48,860 bases of DNA from Verrucomicrobiaceae bacterium UBA1938 (GTDB taxonomy: Bacteria; Verrucomicrobiota; Verrucomicrobiia; Verrucomicrobiales; Verrucomicrobiaceae). Below, piece after piece: positions 33,127-41,759 of this stretch (position 1 is its first letter; every line of letters starts with the position of its first letter). The stretch is taken from the NCBI GenBank assembly GCA_002336895.1, contig DDFC01000015.1:1-48860 (forward strand), given 5' to 3'. Both the position numbers and the translations under genes were made by a program. The notes under the pieces were generated by a model. It saw nothing but the letters and a program-made list of their open reading frames with translations, ran no database searches and was not told the DNA's origin.

Positions 33127-34056
33127 TCATGCGGAAGGCTCTGCCAGCGGGACCGCTGGCACGATCAGCAAGGAGCAGGGCAGCCGGGCCAGCAGGCGCT
33201 CGGCCGTGGAGCCCAGGAGGACGTAGCGGAGATTGGTGCGCCCCTTGCTGCCGATGACGATAAGGTCTGCGCCACTTTCAGAGGCGTGCTCCTGAATGCC
33301 AGGGGCGTAGGACATGGACTCCCGCAGCACCTCGCTATGTGCGACGCCTTGCGCATCTGCCTGCACAAACTCGTGCAGTTTGCGGCGAAGATTTCCGATG
33401 AGCTCCGTGCGCTCCTCGCTGGTAAACACGAGCGCGGGGATGGTATCCTCGGTGAACATGCCGTGGCGTGGAGTGACCACCCAGGGCTCGCGCCAGACAT
33501 GCAGAAAGTCCACGTGGGAGCCATCCTGGGCCGCCACGCAATGAGCCTGCCGCACCACGTCACGCGCGGTGTCGGAGAAATCGACACATGCCACGATTTT
33601 CTGAAACGCCTGCGGATGATCGGCCCGGACCAGCAGGACCGGGATCTGCGCCTTGCGCGCCAGCTTGGTGGAGACGGAGCCTGCGCCAGATGAGGCCCCG
33701 CCTTTTCCCATGATGCCTGCCACCAGCAGGCTGGCATGCAATGACGTGGTGTGTCCGAGTATCTCGTGCAGGGGATTTCCGACGGCGATGGTGGTCTCGT
33801 ACTCGGCGGGCAGCATGGTGCCGTGCATCCAGCGTGTGAGCGCGGTCGCCGCCCCCTCCACGGCGGTGCGCTCATGCTGCTCAAAGCTCTCCGCCCGCAT
33901 GCCGGCCAGGGTGTTGATGGCCTCTGAGTCCACCACATGCAGCACGTGCAGCCTGGCGCCACCGAGGGTGGCCATGCGCGCCGCCTGCACAAGGGCCGCG
34001 TGTGATCCGGTGGAAAAATCCACCGCCACGAGAATGGTCTTGAGAGTGTTGTTCAT
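33127..34056 (-). CDS. Double-domain universal stress protein
   Basis: A 309-residue protein with two UspA domains (about 5-150 and 158-303). The second has the full nucleotide-binding motif VIGSKGRTNLRYVLLGST; the first has a related AGIMGKGGASSGAGSVST. It resembles the two-domain Usp proteins of the mycobacterial DosR regulon. The shared palindrome lies 71 bases upstream of its start, in the region divergent from the small lipoprotein gene. Confidence 0.93.
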   Translation of the reverse strand: MNNTLKTILVAVDFSTGSHAALVQAARMATLGGARLHVLHVVDSEAINTLAGMRAESFEQHERTAVEGAATALTRWMHGTMLPAEYETTIAVGNPLHEILGHTTSLHASLLVAGIMGKGGASSGAGSVSTKLARKAQIPVLLVRADHPQAFQKIVACVDFSDTARDVVRQAHCVAAQDGSHVDFLHVWREPWVVTPRHGMFTEDTIPALVFTSEERTELIGNLRRKLHEFVQADAQGVAHSEVLRESMSYAPGIQEHASESGADLIVIGSKGRTNLRYVLLGSTAERLLARLPCSLLIVPAVPLAEPSA

Positions 34057-34127
34057 CGGTTTCCGTCTGATCCTAGCCTGTGGGCTGCGGGCGGGGCTGC
34101 GGCAATCGGCGGATGCCTGTGCCCGAT

Positions 34128-34145
34128 CTCAGCCAATGGCTGAGA
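34128..34145. promoter_or_regulatory. Shared palindrome, site 3 (between double usp and lipoprotein genes)
   Basis: CTCAGCCAATGGCTGAGA; with the flanking T at 34127 it is a perfect palindrome with 8-base arms TCTCAGCC / GGCTGAGA around AAT. It is the most symmetrical of the five sites. It lies 71 bases before the double Usp start and 121 bases before the divergent lipoprotein start, so it could control both. Confidence 0.6.
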
Positions 34146-34266
34146 GGTGGAGGGTACACCGGCTCATGGCATGCCATGGAGGGGGCGGCTTAAGATCAGG
34201 CACAGCCCATGAGAGGGGCCCCATGTGCTCCTGAACTCCGGGCCGCCAACCATCAGACACACCACC

Positions 34267-34539
34267 ATGAAAACCAGCACTCTCCTCGCGATTCTCTCCC
34301 TTGCCGCCCTGACGGGCTGCCATAAGCAGCCGCAGCCTGAAGCCCCGGCTCCCCACAAGGAAGCTGCCGCCCCGGCCCCAACGCCCAAACCCGTCTCCAC
34401 GCCGCCCCCGGCTCCATCACCCAAACCCGTCTCCACGCCGCCCCCGGCTCCATCACCCAAACCTGTCTCCACGCCAGCGCCGGCACCCGTTGCTCCGCCC
34501 ACGCCAGTTCCTGCGCCCACACCGACGCCTTCAAAATAA
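34267..34539 (+). CDS. Small proline-rich lipoprotein with 12-residue repeats
   Basis: A 90-residue protein. Signal peptide with lipobox LTGC (Cys at 18), then almost entirely Pro, Ala, Lys, Ser, Thr and Val, in repeats of PKPVSTPPPAPS. This is a spacer-like, extended chain anchored to a membrane, perhaps crossing the periplasm. The ATG at 34267 gives the signal peptide; an upstream start adds unlikely residues. It is divergent from the double Usp gene. Confidence 0.75.
   Translation: MKTSTLLAILSLAALTGCHKQPQPEAPAPHKEAAAPAPTPKPVSTPPPAPSPKPVSTPPPAPSPKPVSTPAPAPVAPPTPVPAPTPTPSK
34384..34491 (+). repeat. 36-base tandem repeat inside the lipoprotein gene
   Basis: Two identical 36-base units (34384-34419 and 34420-34455) followed by a diverged third (34456-34491), each encoding about 12 residues. 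Such identical units can expand or contract by slippage. Confidence 0.9.
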
Positions 34540-34563
34540 TCTCCGTCTCATCTCTCCCATCCT

Positions 34564-34770
34564 ATGAAAACAAAACCCATTCCTGCTGAAGCGCCCGCCA
34601 CTGGGGGCACCCCGCTGCCGCGGCAGCTCGGCGCCAACCACAGTGACGCCGCCAAACGACCGCGCAAACACCACAACAACTTCAAGCAGTCCACGGACCT
34701 GCGGGAAGATCGCGGCATCCGCCAGCTCAAAGCAGGCCCCAAAGCGCAGTCCAACCGTGGCGGGCGCTGA
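34564..34770 (+). CDS. Small basic protein, unknown
   Basis: A 68-residue basic protein beginning MKTKPIPAEAPATGG, with many Lys, Arg and His and a Pro/Gly-rich start (AAKRPRKHHNNFKQST, RQLKAGPKAQSNRGGR). No signal peptide. It has the look of a small nucleic-acid-associated or disordered stress protein. It lies 24 bases after the lipoprotein gene and 45 bases before the dehydrogenase gene on the same strand. No family recognised. Confidence 0.55.
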   Translation: MKTKPIPAEAPATGGTPLPRQLGANHSDAAKRPRKHHNNFKQSTDLREDRGIRQLKAGPKAQSNRGGR

Positions 34771-34815
34771 CGCCCTGCGGAGCTACGCTGCCGGCTCGAA
34801 AGGCAGCACGTTTCC

Positions 34816-35802
34816 ATGAAGGCCATGCTCCTTGAGTCTCCCGGCAGGCCGCTGGTGCTGAGGGACATCGAAATCCCCTGCCCCGGGCCTGGCCAGATCT
34901 TGGTGCGCGTGCGAGCCTGCGCCGTCTGCCGCACGGACCTGCATGTGATCGATGGCGAGCTGGATCATCCAAAGCTGCCGCTCGTCCCCGGACATGAGAT
35001 CGTGGGCACGGTGGAGGAACTGGGAGAGGGCGTGCAGGGCTTCCAGCCAGGCGTGCGCGTGGGCATTCCATGGCTGGGCTGGACATGCGGCACCTGCGCC
35101 ATGTGCCTGAGCGGACGCGAAAACCTGTGCTCCGAGGCCAGGTTCACCGGCTACACGATCGATGGCGGCTATGCGGAGCACACCGTGGCAGATGCTCGCT
35201 TCTGCTTTCCGCTGCCTGCGGGCATGGACGATGTGGCGGCCGCGCCGCTGCTGTGTGCGGGGCTGATCGGCTACCGCTGCCTGATGAAAACCGGAGACGC
35301 CAGGAGGCTCGGTCTCTACGGATTTGGCGCGGCGGCGCACATCGTCATCCAGCTGGCACGGCATCAGGGGCGGGAGGTCTTCGCCTTCACGCGCACAGGA
35401 GATGTGGCTGCGCAGGATTTTGCACGACGTCTCGGGGCGGTGTGGGCCGGGGCGTCTGAGGAAGCACCGCCTGAAAAGCTCGACGCAGCCATCATCTTCG
35501 CCCCTGCGGGGGAGCTGGTGCCTCGCGCGCTGCGTTGTCTGGAAAAAGGCGGTGTCGTGGTATGTGGTGGTATTCACATGAGCGACATCCCGTCCTTTCC
35601 GTATGCGGATCTCTGGCAGGAGCGCTCCATCTGCTCCGTGGCCAATCTCACCCGGCGTGACGGTCGTGAATTCCTGGCGCTTGCGCCCACGGTGCCTGTG
35701 ATCACAGAGACCCAGGTCTTTCCACTGGAGGCTGCGAACGAGGCGCTGGCCTGCCTGCGGGAGGGGCGGCTGGCAGGCGCGGCAGTGCTCGTGCCGGGGT
35801 GA
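34816..35802 (+). CDS. Zinc-dependent alcohol dehydrogenase
   Basis: A 328-residue medium-chain dehydrogenase. Catalytic zinc ligands are in CAVCRTDLHV and PGHEIVGTV; the structural zinc loop has four Cys in CGTCAMCLSGRENLC; the Rossmann fingerprint GFGAAAH is present. It resembles the AdhA/AdhP-like zinc alcohol dehydrogenases, oxidising primary alcohols or reducing aldehydes with NAD(P). It is last in the plus-strand group with the lipoprotein and the small basic protein, inside the stress island, suggesting a fermentative or detoxifying role when oxygen is short. Confidence 0.94.
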   Translation: MKAMLLESPGRPLVLRDIEIPCPGPGQILVRVRACAVCRTDLHVIDGELDHPKLPLVPGHEIVGTVEELGEGVQGFQPGVRVGIPWLGWTCGTCAMCLSGRENLCSEARFTGYTIDGGYAEHTVADARFCFPLPAGMDDVAAAPLLCAGLIGYRCLMKTGDARRLGLYGFGAAAHIVIQLARHQGREVFAFTRTGDVAAQDFARRLGAVWAGASEEAPPEKLDAAIIFAPAGELVPRALRCLEKGGVVVCGGIHMSDIPSFPYADLWQERSICSVANLTRRDGREFLALAPTVPVITETQVFPLEAANEALACLREGRLAGAAVLVPG

Positions 35803-35804
35803 TG

Positions 35805-36683
35805 TCAGCCACCGGCCAGCCTGCGCATTTCCTTCCTCAGCCGCCTTTGCAGCCGCCGCCTGGGCAGGTGCAGCGCCCTGGCTGCGATGGCAAACAGCCG
35901 GGCCTTTTTGCGATGCATTTCCTTTGCGATGGCCCTCTGCCATGATGCTGCCGCTGCGTCGGACAAATGAGCTTCCAGCATCTGGAGATCGTTCACCTGC
36001 CCCAGAAGGCGGCCGAGCTTGCGTGCGGCTCGCACATTCTTTCTTGTCTGCGGCAGGCGGCCGAGAGCGAGACTGAGGAAGTACCAGTGCTTCACCTGCT
36101 TGCGCCAGCGGTGCAGATGTTTGGCATCATCTCCGGCGGCGCACTTTTTCCAGTGTCGCCGGCAGCCATGCTGGCAGCAGACATAGCCAGCCAGGACATC
36201 CTGTGGCGTCAGGTCTTCCAGACGCAGTGCTCCCACGGCCCGAAGCAGCCGGAGTGTGCGTCCCCGCGCAATGGCCAGCGCCTTTGCCGCCGCCGCGGCG
36301 GTGTCCCGCCCGGAGGCGGCCGGCAGCCTCAGCGGCGACAGGCCGTGCCTGCGCCTCATGGCTGCGACCAGCTTTTGCAGCACCTCAAAATCGCGCCTGC
36401 CAGCAAAGGCATTTTTGATCTGCCGTATCAGCGTGCGCAGGCGCTGCATCTTCGCCTGCGGAATCATGTCCCGGATGAGGAACAGCAGGGCGCGCAGCTT
36501 CTTCATGCGCAGCCTCAGGGCGTGGACAGCCTGCGCCGGATTGAGGGAGATGCGCCGGAGATCGGCCTCTGCATGCAGACAGAGAGCCGTCATGAGGCGG
36601 ACAATCCTGGGGCCGGGTGTCGTGCCATGGGCCGGATGCTGCTGGCAGGCTTTCATAAGCGGTCTCCTCCATGCGGCGGCCAT
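35805..36683 (-). CDS. CHAD domain protein
   Basis: A 292-residue basic protein. CHAD domain signs: HALRLRMKKLRALLFLIRD near the start, HLHRWRKQVKHWYFL in the middle and a basic helical C-terminus (LHLPRRRLQRRLRKEMRR). CHAD domains bind inorganic polyphosphate through conserved His, Lys and Arg. The start at 36683 shares its A with the stop of the upstream kinase gene (TGATG), so translation is coupled. A later ATG at 36656 is possible. It converges with the dehydrogenase gene with a two-base gap. Confidence 0.88.
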   Translation of the reverse strand: MAAAWRRPLMKACQQHPAHGTTPGPRIVRLMTALCLHAEADLRRISLNPAQAVHALRLRMKKLRALLFLIRDMIPQAKMQRLRTLIRQIKNAFAGRRDFEVLQKLVAAMRRRHGLSPLRLPAASGRDTAAAAAKALAIARGRTLRLLRAVGALRLEDLTPQDVLAGYVCCQHGCRRHWKKCAAGDDAKHLHRWRKQVKHWYFLSLALGRLPQTRKNVRAARKLGRLLGQVNDLQMLEAHLSDAAAASWQRAIAKEMHRKKARLFAIAARALHLPRRRLQRRLRKEMRRLAGG

Positions 36684-38269
36684 CAGCCAATGCGGGCGTT
36701 TCTCTCTGCCAGGAACACAAGCAGCCGGGAGAGCGTGGCGGAAACGCTGTCGTGTGTGGTGATGCGCAGGCAGCAGGAGTCTGGCAGCTCCTCCGGCGGC
36801 TCGAAATGGTCGTTGATTTGTGCATGATCCTCCTCACGCGCATCGGAGACCACATGGCTCCCGTCGCGCTCATGCAACCGGTGCAGCGTGGTGGTCTCGT
36901 CTGCCTCGGCCACCACCCAGACGCAAGGCAGCCCCTGCCGCGCCAGATGCACGCGCAGGGCCTCACGGTGGGCACGACTGGAAAAGGTGGCGTCGAGGAT
37001 GATGCCACCCTCAGCAGCAGCCTCTGCGGCTCCGGCAAGCAAGCTCTCATAAACGCGCTGCGTCATCTCCGCAGAGTACAGCACGGCGCGCTCTGCCGCT
37101 GTGCCGCGCTGATGCAGCGCGACGCCGGCCAGCGTCTTGCGCACCCGGTCTGAGGAGATGACGCGCCAGCCGGTCTCATGCCCCAGCGCCTCCGCCAGTG
37201 CGGACTTTCCCGAGGCCACGCGGCCCATTACCACAAACACGCAGGGCATGGAGCCCGCGATGGCGTAGCGCAGCGCCAGCCTGAAATAGCGCCGCGCCAG
37301 CTCCAGGCTGGCAGCGCGCTCCTCCGTGCCCACGGTCTCTCCGGCGCTGTGAAGACACTCCACCTTGCCGCGCACGCAGGCGCGATAGCACTGGTAGAAG
37401 TCCAGCAGGCGCGGCAGCTTCTCATCCTCCAGCAGCGCTGCGAACCGCGCCGCCACATGCCGTGCCAGATCGTGGCGTCCATGGAAGTCGAGGTCCATGG
37501 TCAGAAACGCGATGTCACATGCCACGTCGATGTGGCGGAAGGCATCATTGAACTCAATGCAGTCATAGATCTGCACTGTATCCGCCGAGATATACACGTG
37601 CTCGGTGTGCAAGTCTCCGTGGCAGTCGCGGATCCAACCCTGCGCGCCTCGCGAGTCGAGAAGCTCACGGTGCTGCTGCTCAAAGACCTGTGTGTAGCGC
37701 TCGATGGCCGCCAGGGCTGGTGCAGACACACCGCACCCCGCCGGGCCGCGCATGGCCTCAAAGTTTCCACGCAGCGAGGCCTCCATCTCCCGTGCGGCAG
37801 CCGCCAGCTCAGCTGCGTGCAGAGGGCCCTGCTCAAGGTAGAAACCACCCAGCAGCTGCACCACGCGGTCCATCATCTCCGGTGACACCTCCCCGCGCCG
37901 CAGACGTTCATGCAGAAAGCCGAAGGCGTCCAGCTCGCGCATTTTCACCGTCCACTCCAGGGTCCTGCCTTCGCCGCCGAGCTGCAGCCCTGCGGCAGTC
38001 TCCGCCACGGGCTGCACATCGAGGTAAACGTCTGCAGCCAAGCGGCGGTTCAGCAGCAGCTCCCGCTGGCAGTCCGCGTGCCTCTTTTCCAGGGAGGTGA
38101 AATCAAGAAAGCCGAAGTCCACCGGCTTCTTGATCTTGTAAACAAACGGCGGCGCGATGAAGACCCATGAAGCATGTGTCTGCACCATCCGCACAGCCTC
38201 AGGCCGGTGCGGATAAGACGTGCGCGCAGCCAGAAAGGTGAGCACGCGCTGCGTTTCCGGCGGGATCAT
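36683..38269 (-). CDS. APH-like kinase fused to AAA P-loop kinase domain
   Basis: About 528 residues. The N-terminal half (about 1-330) is an aminoglycoside phosphotransferase-like kinase with WIRDCHGDLHTEHVYIS and IYDCIEFNDAFRHIDVACD (catalytic HGDLH and metal-binding Asp). The C-terminal part (about 350-520) is a P-loop kinase with Walker A MGRVASGKSALAEAL. The same two-domain plan is found in the DosR-regulated mycobacterial protein Rv2004c. The substrate is unknown. ATG at 38269 is chosen (MIPPETQRV). It is coupled to the CHAD gene. Confidence 0.88.
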   Translation of the reverse strand: MIPPETQRVLTFLAARTSYPHRPEAVRMVQTHASWVFIAPPFVYKIKKPVDFGFLDFTSLEKRHADCQRELLLNRRLAADVYLDVQPVAETAAGLQLGGEGRTLEWTVKMRELDAFGFLHERLRRGEVSPEMMDRVVQLLGGFYLEQGPLHAAELAAAAREMEASLRGNFEAMRGPAGCGVSAPALAAIERYTQVFEQQHRELLDSRGAQGWIRDCHGDLHTEHVYISADTVQIYDCIEFNDAFRHIDVACDIAFLTMDLDFHGRHDLARHVAARFAALLEDEKLPRLLDFYQCYRACVRGKVECLHSAGETVGTEERAASLELARRYFRLALRYAIAGSMPCVFVVMGRVASGKSALAEALGHETGWRVISSDRVRKTLAGVALHQRGTAAERAVLYSAEMTQRVYESLLAGAAEAAAEGGIILDATFSSRAHREALRVHLARQGLPCVWVVAEADETTTLHRLHERDGSHVVSDAREEDHAQINDHFEPPEELPDSCCLRITTHDSVSATLSRLLVFLAERNARIG

Positions 38270-38434
38270 GGAGACACAAAAATGCGCGGGGCGATGTTTG
38301 CAAACACATGGGGGTCGGCGGCAAAGGTTTCCCCTCGAAAATGACAGGCCTGGCACAGCCGTGAGCAGCCGATGGCAACTCGACCCTGAACCTCAAAGGC
38401 TCCTACTGCCGGCCAGGCGCTGCCAAATGTCGTC

Positions 38435-38710
38435 TCAGCGCGCCGCTTTGCCCGCCCTAGGTTTCGGCTGGCGTCTGGCCTTGCCGTTGGGAGCGGCGGC
38501 AGCGCTGCGTTTCGGAGTGGCGGATCCGGCAGACTTGGTGGCCTTCGCTACCGGTGCTTTGGGAACGGCAAGACGGCTTTCGGCAGTGGTCCAGAAGAAG
38601 ACATCCTGCCCTGGTGGACGCCCGGCATCTTCCCACAGGCAGTAGGCCAGAGTGCGGATCGTCTCGTGATCAGGCGACGACAGGGATTCAGTTTTTGGGG
38701 TTCGATGCAT
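38435..38710 (-). CDS. DUF2934 protein with basic Ala/Lys-rich tail
   Basis: About 91 residues. The DUF2934 signature is in IRTLAYCLWEDAGRPPGQDV followed by FFWTTAE, then about 45 residues of Ala, Lys, Arg and Pro (KATKSAGSATPKRSAAAAPN), like histone H1 tails. A DNA-binding or compaction role is a guess based on the tail. The ATG at 38710 is preferred to an upstream TTG. It follows the 82-residue gene after 33 bases. Confidence 0.8.
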   Translation of the reverse strand: MHRTPKTESLSSPDHETIRTLAYCLWEDAGRPPGQDVFFWTTAESRLAVPKAPVAKATKSAGSATPKRSAAAAPNGKARRQPKPRAGKAAR

Positions 38711-38743
38711 GGCGTGTTGGTTTGAAAAATGAAACAAGGCGGG

Positions 38744-38992
38744 TCATTCATTGATGCCCCAGCGGTTCGGGCGGCAGAGACTCCTGCCCCCGGGGGGGCA
38801 TTCACCAGAGGCCCACTTTGCCGCTTCCTGCGTGTGCAGTGCGAGGCCGTGCCCGATGCCGCCGCCTAGATTTTGTTTGTATTCAAACGAGGCCTCGAGG
38901 GCTTCGCGCATGGGGCTTTCACCATGGATAGCCATGCTGAAAAAGGTGAAGCCGGAATCGATGGCAGATGAGAGTGGTTGGGTCTGGATCAT
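38744..38992 (-). CDS. Small unknown protein preceded by the shared palindrome
   Basis: An 82-residue protein beginning MIQTQPLSSAIDSGFTFFSM, with a glycine-rich middle (NLGGGIGHGLALHTQEAAKW) and a Pro/Arg-rich end. No family recognised and no signal peptide. Support for its reality comes from the shared palindrome 56 bases upstream and from close spacing to the DUF2934 gene. Confidence 0.6.
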   Translation of the reverse strand: MIQTQPLSSAIDSGFTFFSMAIHGESPMREALEASFEYKQNLGGGIGHGLALHTQEAAKWASGECPPGGRSLCRPNRWGINE

Positions 38993-39048
38993 GACTGCAT
39001 CGTGCCAAAACGAGGCATGGCGGCAATGAGCCTGCTGTCGCAGCGCCT

Positions 39049-39066
39049 TTCAGCCATTTCCTGAGA
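39049..39066. promoter_or_regulatory. Shared palindrome, site 4 (upstream of the 82-residue gene)
   Basis: TTCAGCCATTTCCTGAGA, matching YTCAGC-N5-SMTGAGA, 56 bases before the start of the gene at 38992. Downstream on the same strand follow the DUF2934, APH/AAA and CHAD genes, which could be in the same transcript. Confidence 0.5.
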
Positions 39067-39111
39067 TGTCTTCAGCATGCGGTTGAAAGCCGGAAATGAC
39101 CGCCTGCGCTG

Positions 39112-40539
39112 CTACAGGGTGGGCAATCTGGCCGCCAGCACCCGATGGGAAGGCTCGACGCTGCAGCAGCCAGCCCCGTCCGGAAAGCAGAAGCCCTTTT
39201 CCTGAATGGAGGTGCAGTTGAAGTCCACCAGGTGGTCCAGCCCCGTGTAGAGCTGCCCGGCAAACAGACGGGTGTAAAAATCTGCGCGTGTGCCGGGCTC
39301 GTAGTCACTCCAATTGATGCCCCAGCCGTAGGAGGGCGTTTCAAATTTGGAGCGGATCAGCCCCGCGATGTGCCGCGGGTGCCAGCCCAGCGCGGTGAAC
39401 ACCCGCGTGATCAGCTGCATCCCGGCGGGCTTGAGCAGCAGGTCATTGGGCCACTCCAGCAGATGTCTGGCGCAGTGCGGCAGCGCATCCAGCGGTGTCT
39501 GCTGGTAGGTCCGCGGCCACCACTCTCTGGGGTCATGGCGCTCTGAGTAGTAGAACTCATGGAAGAGCCTGAGCCGGGAGCTGAGGTAGTGCTCCATGAG
39601 CCGGGCGGTGCCATCCTCCTCCAGCGGAATGCGTGCGCAGGCGCGCTCGGCCAGCTCGCACACCTCCTCCGGCACCTGACGCACCTTGATGGCCTGTCGG
39701 AAGTCCATCTCGTGCATGGGAATGGAGTAAAAATGCGGCACCTCATTCTCCAGCTGCGCAGAGCTGCCGCCTCGTGCCACCCAGGGCTTCAGGTAGTGCG
39801 AGAAGGGCATGCGGATCATGCGCGTCTGCAGTGGATCGCCGTATTCGGAGATGTCGATGGAAAGGATTTCCCTGCGGCCCGTCTGGCCCGGCCCCACATG
39901 CACGGCGGTGATCTCGACTGGCAGAAGGCTTGCACCTGCGGCCCGCTCTTTGACCTGATGGGCGAGATGCTCGACCAGCAGTCCGACCGCAAAAAAAGCG
40001 TTCTGAGCCTCGGTGTCGATGCGGCCGGCCAGCAGGGCTGGCATTCGCTGCATGCACTCGGCGGCCATTTCCCTCGCCGGGGCGAGCGCAAGGAGTCGCT
40101 GCGCCACTGCGGACGTGCGCCGGATGCGCCACACGAAGTGATGCCCCTGGCCGGTGACAAGATGAAACGGACGGATGCCGTGCTCCAGCAGCACCGCCTC
40201 GATGGCCCGCACCAGCGGCTCCTGAAGCTCAAAAGCCCGCCAGGGATCGGTAAAGGCCTCCGTGGGCGCATCAAAATTCACATACTCCACATCGAGGTGC
40301 AGCAGGTACGATGCGGAGTCCGCCAGGGAGCGCGCCACGTCCAGATCGCGATCCAGGCAGCACCCCAGCTCCACGGGCAGATGGAGCTCGCGCACGTCAA
40401 ACTGCACGCCATCAGAATGCGTGAGGTAGGCGGCGGTGGCGTGCTGCAGATCCCCGCCACCAAGAAACTCAGTGAGCCGCTGACGGACCGCAGGACTGTC
40501 GTACGTGGTTTTCAAGGCTGGAAAGGCTTGACGCCCCAA
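39112..40539 (-). CDS. Archaeo-eukaryotic primase-like protein (candidate)
   Basis: A 475-residue protein. It shows the ordered motifs of the archaeo-eukaryotic primase superfamily: motif I LHLDVEYVNFD (Asp83, Glu85), motif II FHLVTGQGHHFVWRI (129-138, the G-x-G-x-H type), and a possible motif III Asp at SIDISEYGD (Asp229). The C-terminal part has a helical segment and four late Cys (NCTS, GFCF, GCCS) that might bind metal. If correct it would make primers or act as a PrimPol. It has no replication-gene neighbour but has the shared palindrome 54 bases upstream, pointing to stress control. The start at 40539 is TTG and uncertain. Function is inferred. Confidence 0.6.
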   Translation of the reverse strand: MGRQAFPALKTTYDSPAVRQRLTEFLGGGDLQHATAAYLTHSDGVQFDVRELHLPVELGCCLDRDLDVARSLADSASYLLHLDVEYVNFDAPTEAFTDPWRAFELQEPLVRAIEAVLLEHGIRPFHLVTGQGHHFVWRIRRTSAVAQRLLALAPAREMAAECMQRMPALLAGRIDTEAQNAFFAVGLLVEHLAHQVKERAAGASLLPVEITAVHVGPGQTGRREILSIDISEYGDPLQTRMIRMPFSHYLKPWVARGGSSAQLENEVPHFYSIPMHEMDFRQAIKVRQVPEEVCELAERACARIPLEEDGTARLMEHYLSSRLRLFHEFYYSERHDPREWWPRTYQQTPLDALPHCARHLLEWPNDLLLKPAGMQLITRVFTALGWHPRHIAGLIRSKFETPSYGWGINWSDYEPGTRADFYTRLFAGQLYTGLDHLVDFNCTSIQEKGFCFPDGAGCCSVEPSHRVLAARLPTL

Positions 40540-40593
40540 GATGGGATGGCGGCTGCTTGCTCCTGCGGCAACAGGCAGAAGCCCCGGGCAGAT

Positions 40594-40611
40594 CTCAGCC
40601 AGCCGCTGAGA
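40594..40611. promoter_or_regulatory. Shared palindrome, site 5 (upstream of the primase-like gene)
   Basis: CTCAGCCAGCCGCTGAGA, matching YTCAGC-N5-SMTGAGA with good dyad symmetry (TCTCAGC / GCTGAGA), in the 93-base gap between the TIM-barrel gene and the primase-like gene, 54 bases before the latter's start. Confidence 0.55.
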
Positions 40612-40632
40612 AAACAGCCGGCAGAAGACGGC

Positions 40633-41505
40633 CTAACAAGAGGTCGAAGGCTGGTCATGAACCTCCTCCCTGACCTGAGACTCAAGCAGCCGCAGATAGT
40701 CGCGGGCTCGCACCGCCCGGTCCAGCACCGCCGCGACGGGCTCGTCCGTAGAGCCGGAAAGCTCCAGCACCAGCGGGCCTGAAAACTGCCGCCGATGCAG
40801 CTCCCGCATGAACCAGAGCCAGTCAATGCCGCCTGCACCGGGAGGCAGGTGCGCATCCCAGTCGCCGTGGTTGTCATTCACATGCACCATGCACAAATGC
40901 CCGGAGAGTTTTTGGATCACCATGTCCAGCTCCCGCGCCAGATGAGCATGCCCGGTGTCCAGGCAGGCGCCAACCTCGCAGGTCTTGATCTCCCCAAGGA
41001 GGTAGAGCATGTCCCGCACATGGCCGAACATCAGATGCGCCAGCATGTTTTCCAGCAGCAGGTGCACGCCCAGCTCGCAGCAGCGCCGGGCCACACGGTT
41101 CAGCGAGGCGGCGGCATGATGCATCCGGGTCAGAAACTCCTCCTGATGCGGCCGGCCCTCCCGCTCGGGCCCCGGATGCAGCACCACATGGCGTGCCTGC
41201 AGCCGCGCTGCCGCCTCGCACGCCCTAAGGAGATCCTGCACGGAGGACTCCCGCACCTCATCGTCCAGGGAGGTGATGTCGATGTGCGCTGCAAACGGGG
41301 CATGCATGGACACCGCGCCCAGCTCCAGCCTGTGCATCTCTGCCGCCGCCAGCCGGATCTGCTCGGTATCATGATAGTCCAGGTGCTGTGGCGAGGAGCA
41401 GACCTCGATCTCGGCAAAGCCCGCATCGCGCACCGCCTTCAAAACATCAAAGATCCTGCGCCTGTAAAAGCAGCCGGTGGACAGGGCAATGGACCGGGCA
41501 TTCAT
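40633..41505 (-). CDS. Xylose isomerase-like TIM barrel (sugar phosphate isomerase/epimerase family)
   Basis: About 290 residues, AP-endonuclease-2/xylose-isomerase-like TIM barrel. Metal-site segments are visible in order: ALSTGCF, SMHAPFAAHIDI, HVVLHPGPE, HLLLENML, GACLDTGHAHLA, MVHVNDNHGDWDAHLPPG and LVLELSG. It could be an isomerase or epimerase or, less likely, an endonuclease IV relative. ATG at 41505 (MNARSIALS) is chosen. It is upstream of the primase-like gene on the same strand, but an operator-like site lies between them. Confidence 0.85.
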   Translation of the reverse strand: MNARSIALSTGCFYRRRIFDVLKAVRDAGFAEIEVCSSPQHLDYHDTEQIRLAAAEMHRLELGAVSMHAPFAAHIDITSLDDEVRESSVQDLLRACEAAARLQARHVVLHPGPEREGRPHQEEFLTRMHHAAASLNRVARRCCELGVHLLLENMLAHLMFGHVRDMLYLLGEIKTCEVGACLDTGHAHLARELDMVIQKLSGHLCMVHVNDNHGDWDAHLPPGAGGIDWLWFMRELHRRQFSGPLVLELSGSTDEPVAAVLDRAVRARDYLRLLESQVREEVHDQPSTSC

Positions 41506-41759
41506 GGTTGCGCACAGCACTAAGCCCCGGACAAAGACGTTTTCCAACCACATGCTGTGATTTTTGCGGCCCGGGTTGCCCCCCATGCTCCTCCTGCTGC
41601 CCGGAATCGCCAAACTGCGGGGGGGGCTTTGGGGCACGCCCGGTTATTCAGAAGGAGACATGGCCGCTCGTATCACGTTCATGGCAAGATGGAGACAAGG
41701 AAAAAGCACACGAAAGTCTGCCGGGGTGAAGTTTGCAAGCAATGTGCTCAGGTTCATCG

